64,000 nucleotides of DNA from Mycogone perniciosa (Eukaryota > Ascomycota > Sordariomycetes > Hypocreales > Hypocreaceae): assembly GCA_025331125.1 (NCBI GenBank), contig JAOALB010000026.1:62001-126000 (forward strand). Reading direction: 5' to 3'. The position numbers and the translations under genes are program-made. Of this stretch, positions 1 through 13,517 are shown piece after piece. Position 1 is the first letter of the stretch; each line of letters starts with the position of its first letter. The notes under the pieces are model-generated. The model was not told where the DNA came from. It ran no database searches and saw nothing but the letters and a program-made list of their open reading frames with translations.

Positions 1-3000
1 CACGCCGCCTCTTCTTTTTTTTTCTCTCCCCTTGCAACTCTCTTGGCAACGCTTCTAGGGGTCAACCCGTCAATCCCAATACAGGGTTCGAAAACGTGGG
101 CCAAGGCTTTCACCATTCTGATGCAACATGCCGTTTCCCCCTTTCCCCTGTTGAGCCTCGCTCCCTCTTATCTTTTTCTTTCTTCATGTCGGCTAAAATA
201 TTAGGTCCAACTACCTGGTTTCTTTGAGAGATTTGTGATGTTCAGGGTCTAGATAGGTGGGGTGGTCATGTTGCATGCGATCGACATAGTAATACATACA
301 ACGTCCATCACATCACGATGGCTCGGGTAACCGGAGAATGGTAATTTTTCCGGGCTTATAAAGCCGATATTTTGCGTTTAGTATTGTTTTCAAACACGGC
401 TAAATTTAAGTTAATTTTCCTAGATCCTCTAATCCTCTGATCCTCGTAAAGTGAAGCAGTGCCTAGTCCTTTCATCTATAGTGTGATGCGTGCGATGTGT
501 GTGATGTGTGATACGCTCAATACGCGATGCCACTAATAATACAGAATGCTACTAATTATCGGGTCTTTTCCCCTGTCGTACTGCACCTATTTTCGGTGTA
601 TTACTTCGTAAACACCTCTCCTATCTAGTTTCACGATCCTTTTCTCTATCGCACGAAAAACATTCCCGGTGGCTTGCCCGATGTTTCTCGCCTATTGCCT
701 CCGAGAGATCAGCCCCCAAAAACCCAATCGTATTGAGTTGAGATGCAAGGAACGGCACAAAGGACATTACCTACAGTGCCCTGCTTTATGCATCAATAAA
801 AAGGCGCGAACTTTGCTCCGTAGCGCCCCTCCAAATTCCCACCTCGCCTACGGAGTAGTATCTTCTTATCCGATGGGCCTTTTCCACTTCCTTTGCGTCG
901 CCAGTGTGTGAGTGGAGCAGCGTCAAAAGTTCTACAGTGTAGTACGGTCTATACATAGTAGCCGTTAAAGAAGAAAACGATTTTGTGCGATAAGGTGAGG
1001 AGTAGCATCTTTTTTTCCCCTCTCAACCTTCGGGGGCGTGTTGTAGCACTTGTTGCATGAACCAAGGATGCTTGAGGATCGGCGGTGCGGGAAAGGGGTC
1101 ACCTTTTTGAGACACCCCTAGTGAGAAGCCATAAACCCACCACTCCCAAAAGAGTTCATGGGCCGGCCCGAGACTGTATATGCGGCATAATGGGGGAGAA
1201 GAAAGGAGGAGGAGGTATGAAAAAAAAGGACAGGTTGGCTAACAGTTCACTTGCTCTGCATACTCCGTTCTTGGGGAAGGATATGGGCATCCCACCATCA
1301 TAACTGAACTCACCGAAATCGAACATCAGATGATTCATATCTCCTCTCAATCATCGCAACCCCCTCAAACCCTAGCTAGGAACTGAAAAGGCGGAGAAGA
1401 GGGAGGGTGGTGCTGATCGGCAGGCACATTTTCAGCGATCCAGGCAGAGCGACAATAGTACTTCGCATTCCCCTGTTACATCGTACAGCTTTCTAGCCCT
1501 CTAAACGTTGGGGAGATCAAGTCCACAGGGGATTTCGACGGAACTCCCAAGTTTACTACCGATCTCTAGTCGGTGCGAATGAACTTTCGAAAGAAGTTTC
1601 CCTCAGGGTACCAACCCTAGGCCAAGATCATTGACACACTCAATGCAAGTCGTTGGGACGAAGCGTGATCTGTCAGATGCCTAAAGATAAAGCACAAACC
1701 CACCGTACAGTTGTTAGCTGCCTTGGCTGTTGCCAGTGGCGCAAACTGGTTACGCGACATCATCGGCTCAGTGTATCTCTAGACAGCCGAAGCAGATAGA
1801 TGAACGGGGCTTTGCTCGGGGTCACTCGGCCCTCCTACTTATCAGTGTGTCCATGAACTGCGGGTATCAGTGTTACCCACATACTTGGTCTGTCCCCAGT
1901 CTTTCTGCAAGGTCCTGGTTGCACAAGATTAAGCAAGACATGACGAACAGAAACCCATCTCCAGGATGATGGAAATTGCTCATGAATGGAGCGACCAAAT
2001 TCATGTTACCCCATATCAAGGCCCGCCACCATGTTGAGTTGGTGTGGGTAAGGCATGTTACCATCTTCCACAAGGTAGGGAGGCTTCCATAGCGTCCTCA
2101 CGAGGCTTGTCGAAGCTGCGATGACACCCCAAGCAAACGTTTTGATGTAGCGTTCCATGTTCATGTCGCATAAGGACATGTTACCGCAGCCCGCCAAGCT
2201 CTGGGGTACAGACGCCATCTTTTGCTCTTCCAAGCTTACCAAATGCCGGGAAGGGGGGGAGTGAACAGGTTCCACTATCATACTCCGCTGAAAGTCGTTG
2301 ACTGTCTCTGTTAATGGGCGCTACTTTGGTCCATCAGAGCATTGGGTGCCATGACGAGAAGGGAAGGAGATCCGGCACTTGGTCGATAATAGTATTGCTT
2401 TTGTCAGCCGCTCGCCAACTCTCCTAGTTTCCGAACCATCGTCGGCTGGCATCGCCTCATCTGGTACAAGTGCGGCCAAAAACAGAGGATCTCGATCGGC
2501 TGCAAACTCCTCTTTCAAGCACATATGAGAGAGGGATGCAGACATATTTGCACTTTTTCTGCTGACGCTGCAATGTTCAGACTATGGAACATATACTCTA
2601 TAGTCTGGCATGTATACTTCGTACTAAGCCAGGTGTAAGCATGCTTCGTATCACCGAAAAGATACGAAGACGACATAGCCTAAAGACGAGTGACAATCCG
2701 CTTTCCATGGTTGCTTACCTCTTTCCCACTGTCGGCCTGTCTGCTCCGAAGTCAAGCCATGGTTGCTGACCCTGTATCAAGAGGACGCGAGCAAATCAAT
2801 AGTCTAGCCGCTTGTGGCGTAGCCATCAGTATTGAACCTGCATAACATGCCAGGGCGTGGCATGGGATGAAGAGATGCAAGGTGCGCCAGCTTTGTGCCG
2901 AACCCCGTGCCTCTCATGGGAGAGGCTATTGACGGCGATACTCCAGGTCGGGGGCGATCAACGGTGGGTGTGGTGGTGCTAAATGTGAGTGTGTAGAAGT

Positions 3001-3623
3001 TCTTTGCGGTAAGGAAGCTTGTTCGCTTACACTCTTTTTCATGCGTCGCATGCGATGCTATCACAAGACAGTCCGCGGCTCGCTTGGCGTCAGAGTGCGA
3101 GAAGTGCGATGTACATAGTACACGAATCTGCACACGTAAGTGAATTCCACCGTATTCTCATGCCGAAACGAGGTGAGGACGTGAAAATGCTGCCTGTTCT
3201 CTTAGAGGGGAGACGGGTGCACTCCGTATGGCTACGGGTATCTGCATTCGATTCCATCGTAGTGTGTTGAGTCCAGAGTAGTCTAATATGTACCCCGTAA
3301 TACTCCAGGTATGTAATAACAGTCCTACGCTTCAGTTTAGAAGCTAATGGCAGGGGGGGACCTTTGTGGTAGAATAGTTAGGCTGTAGTTTAAAGACTTG
3401 GCTTTGGCTCTCCCAAGTCGCCCAGGTTATCGATGGGACACTGGTGACAAATTGAAATCAACCCCATGGGGATTGCACGTGTCGATGATACACAAAGATG
3501 CACCCAGTTCACAGGAGATGTTGTGGAAATCATCAGAACGGACAGAAGGGGTGTGCGCAGGCTGCCTCCGTGACCACAAGATTGATCAGGGTTCATGACC
3601 CCCGCCGGCAATAAGAGATGGGA

Positions 3624-3644
3624 TCTGAAATCTGAAATCTGAAA
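3624..3644. repeat. Three tandem copies of TCTGAAA
   Basis: Three perfect 7-bp units in a row in non-coding sequence, with no evident function. Confidence 0.9.
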
Positions 3645-5175
3645 TAATAGAAGCTGGCCATCCCATGAATAGAGTTTTTTAGGTTGTCGATCCAGCGGGC
3701 GCCAGCCAGATTCAACCTGTCAGCACTACGCAGATAGCCGCGACGTTGTTCTGCCTAATTCCTTCTGCGCCTTCTACGCAGATAAAGAGCGCCAGGAATA
3801 ACGCAATGCCAAGGCCTACTACCATTGATCGTATGTGGTATGTAAAGGAATCTGGCGTCTGGTCAATACGGTGAAGGATGGTGCAGACGCCATGGCAGAT
3901 CCATCTTTGCGGGGAAGAAGTCAGCCGACAACAGTGTCTGAAAGTCTGGGGAACATGCGTCTTGCCAATGTCCACTTGCAACACGACCAAGACGCTGGAT
4001 CCCCGCTGCATGGCGGCTCATCATCGGACTGATTCGTGTTGGATGTTCAGTAATACTCCGCACACGCCCAGGCCCTCCCCAATATGCCACCAGTCAGAAA
4101 CTCGCAACTCAACCCCAGAAAATTAGGCTTGCATTTGCTCTTGCCCCAAGGATGCCAAGATGCGTACCCAGGAGGAGTGGTGGTGGTGTCCTCATACGCA
4201 TGCATGCTCCAAGCTCTGCAGTCTTGTCTGACTATGCACACCTCGGTGATTTGGGCAGCAGCAGATGATCGGATGACGACGTATGTAAGCCCATGTGTTT
4301 TTCCCCCAGTGGTTGTGGAGTTGTCGATTGGCGCCATGTCGCGTGGTTGACTGAGACATTTTGACGTTATCTTGCGGCGTTCGACAGGACGAGGCTGCAT
4401 ACATAGACATGCGTACGGAGCTGCCTAGGGCGAAAAATGCCAGTGTGGTGGCAACCAGTAAGAATGGTGGTAGCTGCGGGATGTGCTCCAGGGTACCTGT
4501 GGTATTGGCTGCAACGTTGTACTCCATAGGGTGCATCCCTTGTGGGCCAATCACCGCGCCGCGATTGTCCCGATGTCATCTGTCAAGTACTACTAGTAGT
4601 AGTACTTGAAAACCAGTTTGCCAACCGAACGCAGAGCCAAATTCGACGGTCGCGGAGAATGAAGCCGTTCGACAGCCCAATGACTAGGCCATCTGGAGGC
4701 AGTAGTACTAGCTGCTCGGGGGGTTGATAGCAAGACTGTGCTCGGGGGCCAACCGTAGCTTCGACCGTCAATAGGACGGACCGGTTGTGGAATCACCGAC
4801 TGTTCGCACTAGGCTGCTGCGCTTCCGTATCGTGTGACGTTGAGGGAGCGAGCTGTTTGCTGTATTTACGGACTGACGGAGTCGTCGTACTCCGTACTCC
4901 GTAGAGGATGTGGTATTCGTACCGACTGAGTGGTGATGGGTGAGTGTTCATCCGTGATAACGCAGGTTCCCGACTTTCTTCGCCGTGTCGCGGTGGGCCG
5001 CAGCTGGTCATTATCGGAGGCTAGCCGCCCCTGGAGACACTGGCTATTATTCGAATCACCCGTTGTTGCCCTTGATTGGGTCGTCGTGCTAATACTAATC
5101 CACAGAACTCGACAAGCCTCCCGGCATTTGGGGTCGAATCTGGGCTGCCAAGAGCCAGAAAACTGCCAGGCCAAA

Positions 5176-5196
5176 GTATGTATGTATGTATGTATA
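5176..5196. repeat. (GTAT)n microsatellite
   Basis: About five perfect tetranucleotide units. A similar shorter GTAT run occurs near 9228-9243. Confidence 0.9.
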
Positions 5197-8100
5197 GCTT
5201 TTCCCCAATGTCTTGCCAAGTCACCGTCTGGTGCTTGTCTGATGGGACCCCGGCTTGTCGTCGTGTGGTTGTTGGGCGAGGATGGCTGGCTGGTCGGGGC
5301 TGAGGAGCAGGCGTGCTCTGCTGTCCGTCTGCAGACTTCTTGGCCCCAGCAGCGCATTACATAAGCCCACTGACTCGGGAGCTACAGCTCCTCCGTACTC
5401 GAACAGCCTCGGTGCCAAAATCAGCAAAAGGTAAGCACGGAGCGTACTTTTTACCCCTCCCCTGCCGCTTCTTCTGCCATTCAAATCGATAAGGTTGAAG
5501 AGAAAGCGCTAGTAGAGCTCCGATGTGTGTGGCTCTGCCTGTTTCCAGGCACAGGCGGCCAACTCAACACCTGATGCGGATCGATCACCTCGGCATCAAG
5601 CGCCGTTTGTGCCAATCACCATTCAATCCAAGGGTGAGTGTGCGCGGACTTCGTTAGTGTCACCCACACTCACCACCACACAAACAGCAACCACCGCTTC
5701 GCTAAAGAAGCCAGGCCAGACCCGGAGGGACTTTTTGAAGGGGCCGGGGGCTTAGACATCGGGATGGCTTCGCTGGGGCTGGGCTTCCATGTGCTCTTGG
5801 CATCTTCTAGCGGTGCGCTGTAGCACTAAACTCGAGAGCCACAGTGCCACCGACACTGAGCTACGAGTAATATGAGCTATCTTTGCTGATAGCGAGCCGG
5901 GTCTATATGCGGTTCCTTTGAACCTTCTAGCCACGTAATACTACCTTTCTATATCCTTAATTTCAGGGACCCGATCCCAATCCCCCCTCCCCTTGACAGC
6001 TTCGCATAAGCAGATTGATACTCGTACGCATAGAGTAATGACGCAATCGAAAGGGGGGTCCAAAGGGCTTAGCCGGTGCTTTTCGGGACGTCAACTTTGT
6101 TCCTGGACTAAACGAACTCGCCCAAGTGGTGAGGCCCGCACCGCTTGGCCTGACCACCTCTTCTGAGAAGCTTCAGCTTCAGCTTGCACCTCAGCGTGCG
6201 GAGAACTTGGCAATGGATGTACGAGTAATCGTCGTTTATGACGAGGAGGAGGGAGAGAGGAGCAGTAGTCCGTATTACTCTCTATCACATGCCTCACATC
6301 GCTGCTCCTTGTCTCTTATCATCTCGATACTGCTACTAATGACCGTCCGCGCTGATGAACATCTGCAGAGTCATGAAAACAGGGAAGCGGCTCGGAATGC
6401 GCCACCACCCCTTTCCGCACCCATAACCTTGGGTTCACGGGCACTTTTTGGTGCTAAGAATAAGTGGCTGATTGTTATTGACGAATATTCTCCGTTGTTT
6501 CACTCCGAGACATCACGATCAATGGACCCGTGCAGGCAGAAGTCCCTTTGACAAAATACCATGACCAGGTCGGCGGACAGGAAATTGAAGGCACAGCTGA
6601 TACATGTTGCATATGGGGGAGCCCAACCGTCAGCAAAGACACGCCAATGATTTGCGAGAAAGGAACAAGGCCGACTCAAGTGCCATGCGCATGGATCGGC
6701 TTAGGGGTTTGTTTGGTGGATCGCAGAAATGATCTACGGCTTGGAGCCGCCACGTTTTTGGTCTCATCCAGTCACGTTGCCAAACCCTGATTTTGCCGGT
6801 AAGCAGGTGATGAAATACCGGAATACTAATGGCGGGACCCCACTAAATCACAAGTTTGAAGAAAGGAGGGTGATGATAATGGACGGATAGCAGACGGATG
6901 TTCGCCGTACGGGATTTGATGCCGGTCGGGGGTGGTCGGCGCATTATTTGGTCTCGGTAAGGGGATTTTTGTTGGAAGGGCTGGCGCCAACTCATCATCA
7001 AAGCGGTAGAAATGGAATTTTCCCGAAAGGCCGTCAAGTGCCAGGCGCGAAAAATAGCCCTGATGAGCTGGAATCCCCGTAGGCATGGATCAACACTGCA
7101 TTCGATTTCACATGGAGCTGCGACAAACAGGGGTGGATGACCAGGACCAATGCCTGAACGACATTGCAGCACAATCTCATGGCTTGTGAACCTGGGAACC
7201 CTGTCTGCTTGACACACACTTGTCGCCAAAATTACCTAAAGCTGGCCATGAATCTGACGAGTCTGACTGTGAAGTATTACGACGGAGTCATTGAGAGGAC
7301 CGCAGAGCAGTTCAAGGCAATTTGTTATTAATAGTATGTTGATTACTGATGGCAAGCGGAATGGAATAGAGCCGGCGCAACTTACTCGTTTCTGACGTTG
7401 GAACAAACGAAATGCTCTCATAGTACTCCGTACTCGAAGATAATACTACTCCGTAGTAGCACCTATGAGTACGAGTAGGACAGACAATCAATTACCTCCA
7501 CCTACGGTGTGCTCGTCAAGACAGGTGGGGGCTGTGGTGGGGAAGGGGAGGGTGTGCCAGTAGACTACTCCGTACTATTTTGACTATCATTGTGCACCCA
7601 CTTAGGTGGTGGATCATGGAGAGAGGTACGTTCCGATACGGTGTAAATACGGTAACGGGCTTGAACTCCGTCTATTTGTCCGCTTTCTAGATGGTAGAAG
7701 TAATATTAGCACTCGTACGAGTAAGTAAAAGGCGCAGGGCAGCAAAATAACATGTGCAAAACCGCCGATAGTACACCGTAACTCTGACACTGACAGGTAA
7801 TGGCTTGTGGCCAATGCTAGCGAGTAGTGTACGCCGTACAGCTGTTGACAGCACGCCGTGACCGGTTGCCCAGTCGTGGCTGCAGCGGCGACATCAGATG
7901 ACGCTGGGGATTGTTAGCCGCGCGATCCAATGGCGTGTAATGCCTGGCTACACCTCGGTATCGGTACCTTTCCAGGCCACCTCTTCATTCAGCAGTTGAA
8001 CAACATATTGCCGCCGCTTTGCTTACAGCGGCGAGAGCCGTTGATCTACGATCATGGCAAGATAAACGAGGAGATGGACGCAGGGATTTGCAGATCTGCG

Positions 8101-9691
8101 AATTGCGACGGCGAAGAACTGCTAATATTTATCTGATCTTACTTGCTGGATACTCGTAAGTGCTGATGTCAGCACATTCGAGCACGTGTAGCACAGAGTA
8201 GACGATAAGCATAAGGTACTCCGTACACTACTATTAGTAGCACACCTAAATATTCCGAATATTTATGCCGAGTGTTAGTCGTCCGAGGGAGTAAGAAGTA
8301 CGAGATCCGTGAATGTCAGTCATCCATCCGCACGGAACACATACATACATGGACAGCCACCGAGGCGGTATGGGTAGGAATTCGGGTCCCGCACGTGGCG
8401 GCGGCCGTTCTGTTGAACGGTCATCATTCCAGTCCGCCACGTATGTATAACCCACGAGGCCTTCCGTTCCCGACAAATCGGTTACTTGCAGTGATTGACG
8501 GGCGATTTGGCTTGCCAATGACCGGCTTTCTATGGAGAACTTTTGTCACCTGCTGGCTGCAGAAGAGGAGATACACGTACATGCAGCGTCAATCATCAGC
8601 ATGCACGACAAAATGCAAAGCTTGCTGACTAGGGGTGCAAAAAAGGCTCATTCGCCTCGCACATCACGCAACAGCAGGGAAGAGGAAGGAAAAAAGGCAA
8701 AAGGTCATGCGAAAAGCATATCCTAGCATCAACTACTCATAATAGGTAGTATACATAGGTACGGAGTACACTGGTCTGTAGGTATTTGTATTTCCTTCTG
8801 ATACTCCTACGCACCCAATTGGTATTGGTCCTTTAGCAGGATGATGGGATGTCAAATGTCATATCCATGGATTCTGTGTGGCCATAGCGCGCAGTCAGCC
8901 AATGCCATGTCACTATTTTTTCTAGGTATCACCGTACTTCGTACGTATCGACTTACTCGTATCGACCTGTGCTCCGTACTGAGTACTGCTGCCATCCATG
9001 TTCAAGACGGAACTCCGAAGAAGACATGCGGCCGAGCTACGGATTGCATGACATGCGCCTCATCATGTTATGCAACGAGCCGTCCTTTCCCTAATTTTTA
9101 ATATGGGTGCTGTCAACACTAGCTTTAGCCTGTTCCAACGGGCCTCGCCGATGCAGTGAAGCAATAAAACGGGGTCCCAATCTCAACACAGAGAGCACAT
9201 GTGTAGCGTCTCGAGGGCTTGCTTCCTGTATGTATGTATGTACACACATGTACGGAGTAAGACGCTCATAGACGCTGGCGCAGAGTGGGTTTTGCTCAGT
9301 ACGAGTACCCAAGGTGGAGTTTTGCTGCTTGCAAAAGAACCTTGAGGACAAGTTCCAACAGCGCTAGACACCAAGGTAGAGACGGGGCTGGGGGGTTTGC
9401 TCTTAGCTCTTAGCTGCTCCGAGCCAGCGTTGAATGAAAAGCCCAACAACATGCAACTGTTTTAGCATACATTCGCACTGCTCTAGCATGACTTTTTGTC
9501 AGTCCCAATCTCGACCGGCTCCAACATGACGCAGCGGTAGCACCTGGGAGGGCGCGTCTGGCTTAACATTTGACATCTGACAGCGAGAGGCGAGGTGGCG
9601 AGGCGGGAGGCGGCGGTCATCTTCAGTTTTGGACATGACATGACGGAGGTGACAGGTCGATAGTAAAGACTGCTTGACTCACGGACATCAG

Positions 9692-9716
9692 ACCAAACCA
9701 AACCAAACCAAACCAA
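9692..9716. repeat. (ACCAA)5 microsatellite
   Basis: Five perfect pentanucleotide units in non-coding sequence. Confidence 0.9.
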
Positions 9717-10349
9717 ACGGTGTTGCCGACGTCAAAGGCCAATGCATTTGGCATCACGAGCCCTAGAGGGAACGTTGCGGCCATCCGTCCGAGACGTCCT
9801 GTATGGAAGAACTCCGCAACTCGCCGAGTTCTGACGGACGATGAGGGCCAGCGCGAGTTTTTGCCGGGACACGGCGTTTGCGGGTGGAGGAACGGGTTGG
9901 CGCCGAAGCGCATTCACAAGCACAGGCAGCTGCTGCACTCACTCACTCCTACGACCCCCTCTCGCCCTCGCCATGCGCCATGTACTCGTAGTACGGAGTA
10001 GTGGCAGCACATACTCGTATGCTGTGCAGTCCCCAATCATCGTCGTTGCAGACGGCTCCTCTACGGAGTACTCTCTGCCTTATCTCCTCCGGCGGCTATG
10101 GTGGCCAAGCAGGGAAACTGGGAAGAACACTCTGGAGGTTGACCTATTCGGGCCTAGCCGCTTACCAGGCTCAGACCCTCTCCACTTCAATCCCATCAAT
10201 CACATCTCCAAACTTCATCACCACACACCACCATCACCGCCACAGACACGCCCCTAATCCCGGCCCCTGACGTGCAGACGTGCAGCACTCTAGACTGGCA
10301 CCACAATGCGAACAACGGCCCTAAATCGAACCCCTGTTTCCCCATCATG

Positions 10350-10365
10350 TACGGAGTACGGAGTA
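10350..10365. repeat. Tandem TACGGAG motif (dispersed TACTCCGTA family)
   Basis: Example of the short motif TACTCCGTA (complement TACGGAGTA) that recurs tens of times in the non-coding parts of this window. Multimeric copies overlap at GTAC, for example at 4888-4902, 15226-15250 and 30033-30047. It is almost absent from the coding exons. Confidence 0.8.
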
Positions 10366-11089
10366 CCGCATGCAGGCTTCTCCTAACACTACTCCCACCC
10401 TTCTCTTCTCTGTTGCTGGCCTCCCAGTCTCGGTCCCCACGGCCGTCCTCGGCTGCTCTCTCGCACATCCCTGCCTCTCGAACGCTGCCCTGGCAGGCCA
10501 AATGAACACTGGAGTCTGACTAAGGGTTGTGTCCTTACGAGTCCTAGGAGTATGGCATTGTGGCCGCGAAGGAACCCAACGGGGGTCTTCTGCTCCTGCA
10601 CACCCTCCCCACAGAGCCAACCTGGCAGGCCTCTTCATGCGCCGGTCCCGCTGATCTCCTCCTCCTCACTCCACGGCCACTCCATTCTCAGTGCCGCTAT
10701 TCTGCAAGGTGTGAGCCAAGCTTGATTGTGAGCCATTCCCTATCAGCCGGGCCTAGGCGGCACCCAGCAACACCACTCGGGGGACCCTCCTCTTCATACA
10801 TAACCCTCGCCATGCCCGTTCCCTCTCAGAGAAGCCCCCAGCTCTCGGCATATCCATCTCATATCCTCAATCAGCCTTCATCACCTCTCTACTTTATTTT
10901 ACCTCTTCACCATCGTCCATCTCTCTTTATTGCTTCCACTCGTCTACTGTCTGCTACGTCGATCCAACATTGACGACTGTCGTCTATCCCGGGACGCTTA
11001 CTTCTAAGAAGGACGCGTACACGCCTTTCTTGGAAACCTCTGTATCCTTGACGGACAATATCCCAATTCGACCGGGTCTATCAGCCATC

Positions 11090-13517
11090 ATGACTGCTCC
11101 TCTATCACAACCGACAGTGGCTGTGTCCCTGAAAGACGCAGGCCAGATCCGCAAGCGCAGAAGACGCGCCACCGCTGGTGGTGCTGCCGACGATTGCTTC
11201 ACCTGCTCCAAGCGCAATGTCAAGTGCGATCGCCGCCGCCCGTACTGCTCACAATGTCTCGAGATTGGCAATGAGTGTTCTGGTTACAAGACGCAGCTTA
11301 CTTGGGGTGTTGGTGTCGCCAGCCGAGGCAAGCTCCGTGGTCTGTCTCTGCCTATTGCCAAAGCACCTCCTGTCACCCGCGAACCCAAGAAGTCGCCCAT
11401 TGTACGATCAAGAGCCAACACAGGCGCTGTGACTCTCTCGCCATCCTGGGGAGAGCACGACAGGTCTCGCGGGTCTATCCCGAGGCCCATTGACATTCCT
11501 TCCGCTCCTCACCATCCTTCCACCCCAGCGACTCCGGCATACCCAGTACCAGGCTACGATTATATGCCTCTATCCCACCACAGCCCCACACCTCCTCTGC
11601 CTCACGGCAGTTGGGGCAGCGTCAACTACTCTCCCAACCTTGTCCATTCGCCAGACCCGACTCCGAAGTACCAGAGGTTCCCCCTCAACCTCAGCACTGA
11701 TGTGCTCTCCTCCTCTGTCGACTCGGTCAACAGCGAGATTGACTACCTGTCTCCTCTGAGCCAGTCGTACCCGCGTGAAGAGATGCCCTTTAGCCATAGC
11801 CCGACCATGATGTACGACGGATACCTCGCACACCACAGCTCCCCTATTGCACAAAGCCCTCCGCCGGTTATTCTTCTTGATCACTGCCGTACTCCAACAT
11901 ATCCTGGCCTTGTCTATGCTCCTCCCCCTGAGTCGAACCACAGCCTCAACTCCCATCTGGATCCCTTCGAGTCGCACCTTGGCCACAAAATGATGCGGGA
12001 GTGTGACAGCCTCTGTGAGCATCACATGGCGACTTGCCCGGCATTCCCATTCTAATGAGCGAGCAGGTGTTCCTGAAGTCGATGCCTACGCCCCACTTTG
12101 GCCACCTTCACACAATTGGGAGGAAGAGATAAAATCACCCCGGACTGAGGGCAACCCATCCCGATGGCCTGCGTCGCAGCAGCTTCGCCCAGTGCACGTC
12201 AACAAAGACCTCTTGGCTAAGATGGCCTTCTTCATGGATTACTACAAGATCACCATGGCACCCTCCTTGGTCTTCATTGACGGGCCCCACAACCCTTTTC
12301 GGGAACACATTCTTCGACTGGCTATTGATAGCCCGGGTCTGCAGCATGCCATCTGCGCCTTGTCAGCTTGTAACTTGCGGATGAAGAGGAGGCTTAGCCT
12401 TGGACATGACACAAGAGAGCTGTCACAGAAGTTGATGGCCGAGAAACAGGTTGCCGAGGCAATGAGCGGCGCCGAGATTCAGGACCAGTCCCTCTCAGAG
12501 GAGTTCCAGCACCGTAACCTAGCTGTCTACCTTTTGAACCAGCAACTCAACGACCCAGTTAAGTCGTGCCACGACTCGGTGCTGGCGACAATTCTTCTTC
12601 TCTGCCACTACCGGATGGTGGAGTCTGGTGTCGCCAAGTTCCACACACAGTTTGCCGGCGTGCGCAAGATCTTGTCTATGAGACGGTCACAAACATTTGA
12701 CTCATCAAAGGAATCTTCCTGGATGGAGACTCTATTTACCTACTTTGATGCTATCTCTGCTAGTATCAATGATCGGGAAGCTCAGTTGGCTCCCGGTTTC
12801 GAGGGCGTCTCGCCAGACGTCCAGAACCTCCCCCCTGGGGCGGAGAACATGGTTGGCTGTGATCGCCGGCTGTTCAAGACTATTGGCAAGCTGGGCCGCC
12901 TGAATTTGCTATCCCAGAATCGGCCGGTCCACGACTCGGATGGACCAGCCGACCTCCAACAGACGGCTTTTGGCGATCAGTACAAATTCTGGAGAGAATG
13001 GAAGGAAGCAAGACAGGAACTTCAGAATTGGCAGTTTGATGCCTCGGCTGTGGCAATCTCACTGCCGGGCTCGCCCACTACGGGACAGCTACATGACATT
13101 GGATCGGTCTCTGAGGCATTCCGTTACGCAGCTCTACTCTACTCAGAGCGGCTAGCAAGCCCTAGCATGCTATCTACACATACCAACTTCCAAAACCTGG
13201 TGAGCCAGGTTGTATACTACGCTACAAGTTTGGAAACGGGCAGCACAGCAGAAAAGTTCCTTCTCTGGCCACTGTTTGTGGCTGGGTCAGAATGCGTGAA
13301 TGTGTTGCAACAGAACATCATCCGCAACAAATGTCGAGACATCATGAGCCGGTTGGGCTACATGAACAGCCTAGCGGCTCTGGATGTTCTGGAGAAGCTG
13401 TGGTCGGGTAACTTCAACGATGCCACGCTTCGAAACCAGGCCACGGCGGGAGGCCCCTTCAACTGGGCTAAATGCCTTGGTGGACCAGGTGCCGGGGTCG
13501 AGTGGATCATGTTCTAG
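11090..13517 (+). CDS. Zn2Cys6 fungal transcription factor
   Basis: Two exons, 11090-12014 and 12067-13517, encode 791 residues. The 52-nt intron has donor GTGAGC, a CTAAT branch point and acceptor GAGCAG; phase 1 joins to phase 2 and restores a Cys codon. The ATG at 11090 has A at -3; the frame is open upstream but has no earlier ATG. A basic stretch (residues 21-26) precedes a perfect C-x2-C-x6-C-x6-C-x2-C-x6-C binuclear zinc cluster (C36, C39, C46, C53, C56, C63), which binds two zinc ions and CGG-type DNA half sites. A Pro/Ser-rich linker follows, with Tyr-Pro and Ser-Pro repeats, and then a helical regulatory half of about 450 residues resembling the fungal TF domain of the PF11951 type. 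It probably acts as a nuclear regulator; its targets cannot be told from sequence. The long empty region and C/T-rich leader upstream suggest complex transcriptional or leader control. Confidence 0.9.

Larger units (their letters stand above)
1..11089. other. Gene-poor upstream region, about 11 kb
   Basis: No reading frame here has a recognisable domain, a supported ATG with splice sites, or sustained coding character; the open stretches are short and overlap on both strands. The region holds many copies of TACTCCGTA / TACGGAGTA, short tandem repeats (near 3624, 5176, 9228 and 9692) and small inverted repeats (2578-2607). The last 800 bases before the Zn2Cys6 gene are C/T-rich, like a long fungal leader. 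Fragments at 1873-2545 on the minus strand look mildly protein-like but could not be joined into a gene. The stretch may serve as a large regulatory region for the downstream regulator, which is inference only. Confidence 0.6.

Noticed and set aside
1873..2545. Series of minus-strand frames that looked like exons
   Set aside because: No donor and acceptor pairs join them in phase, and no family was recognised.
4192..5364. Overlapping open frames on both strands
   Set aside because: They are mutual shadows in GC-rich non-coding sequence, with no conserved feature.
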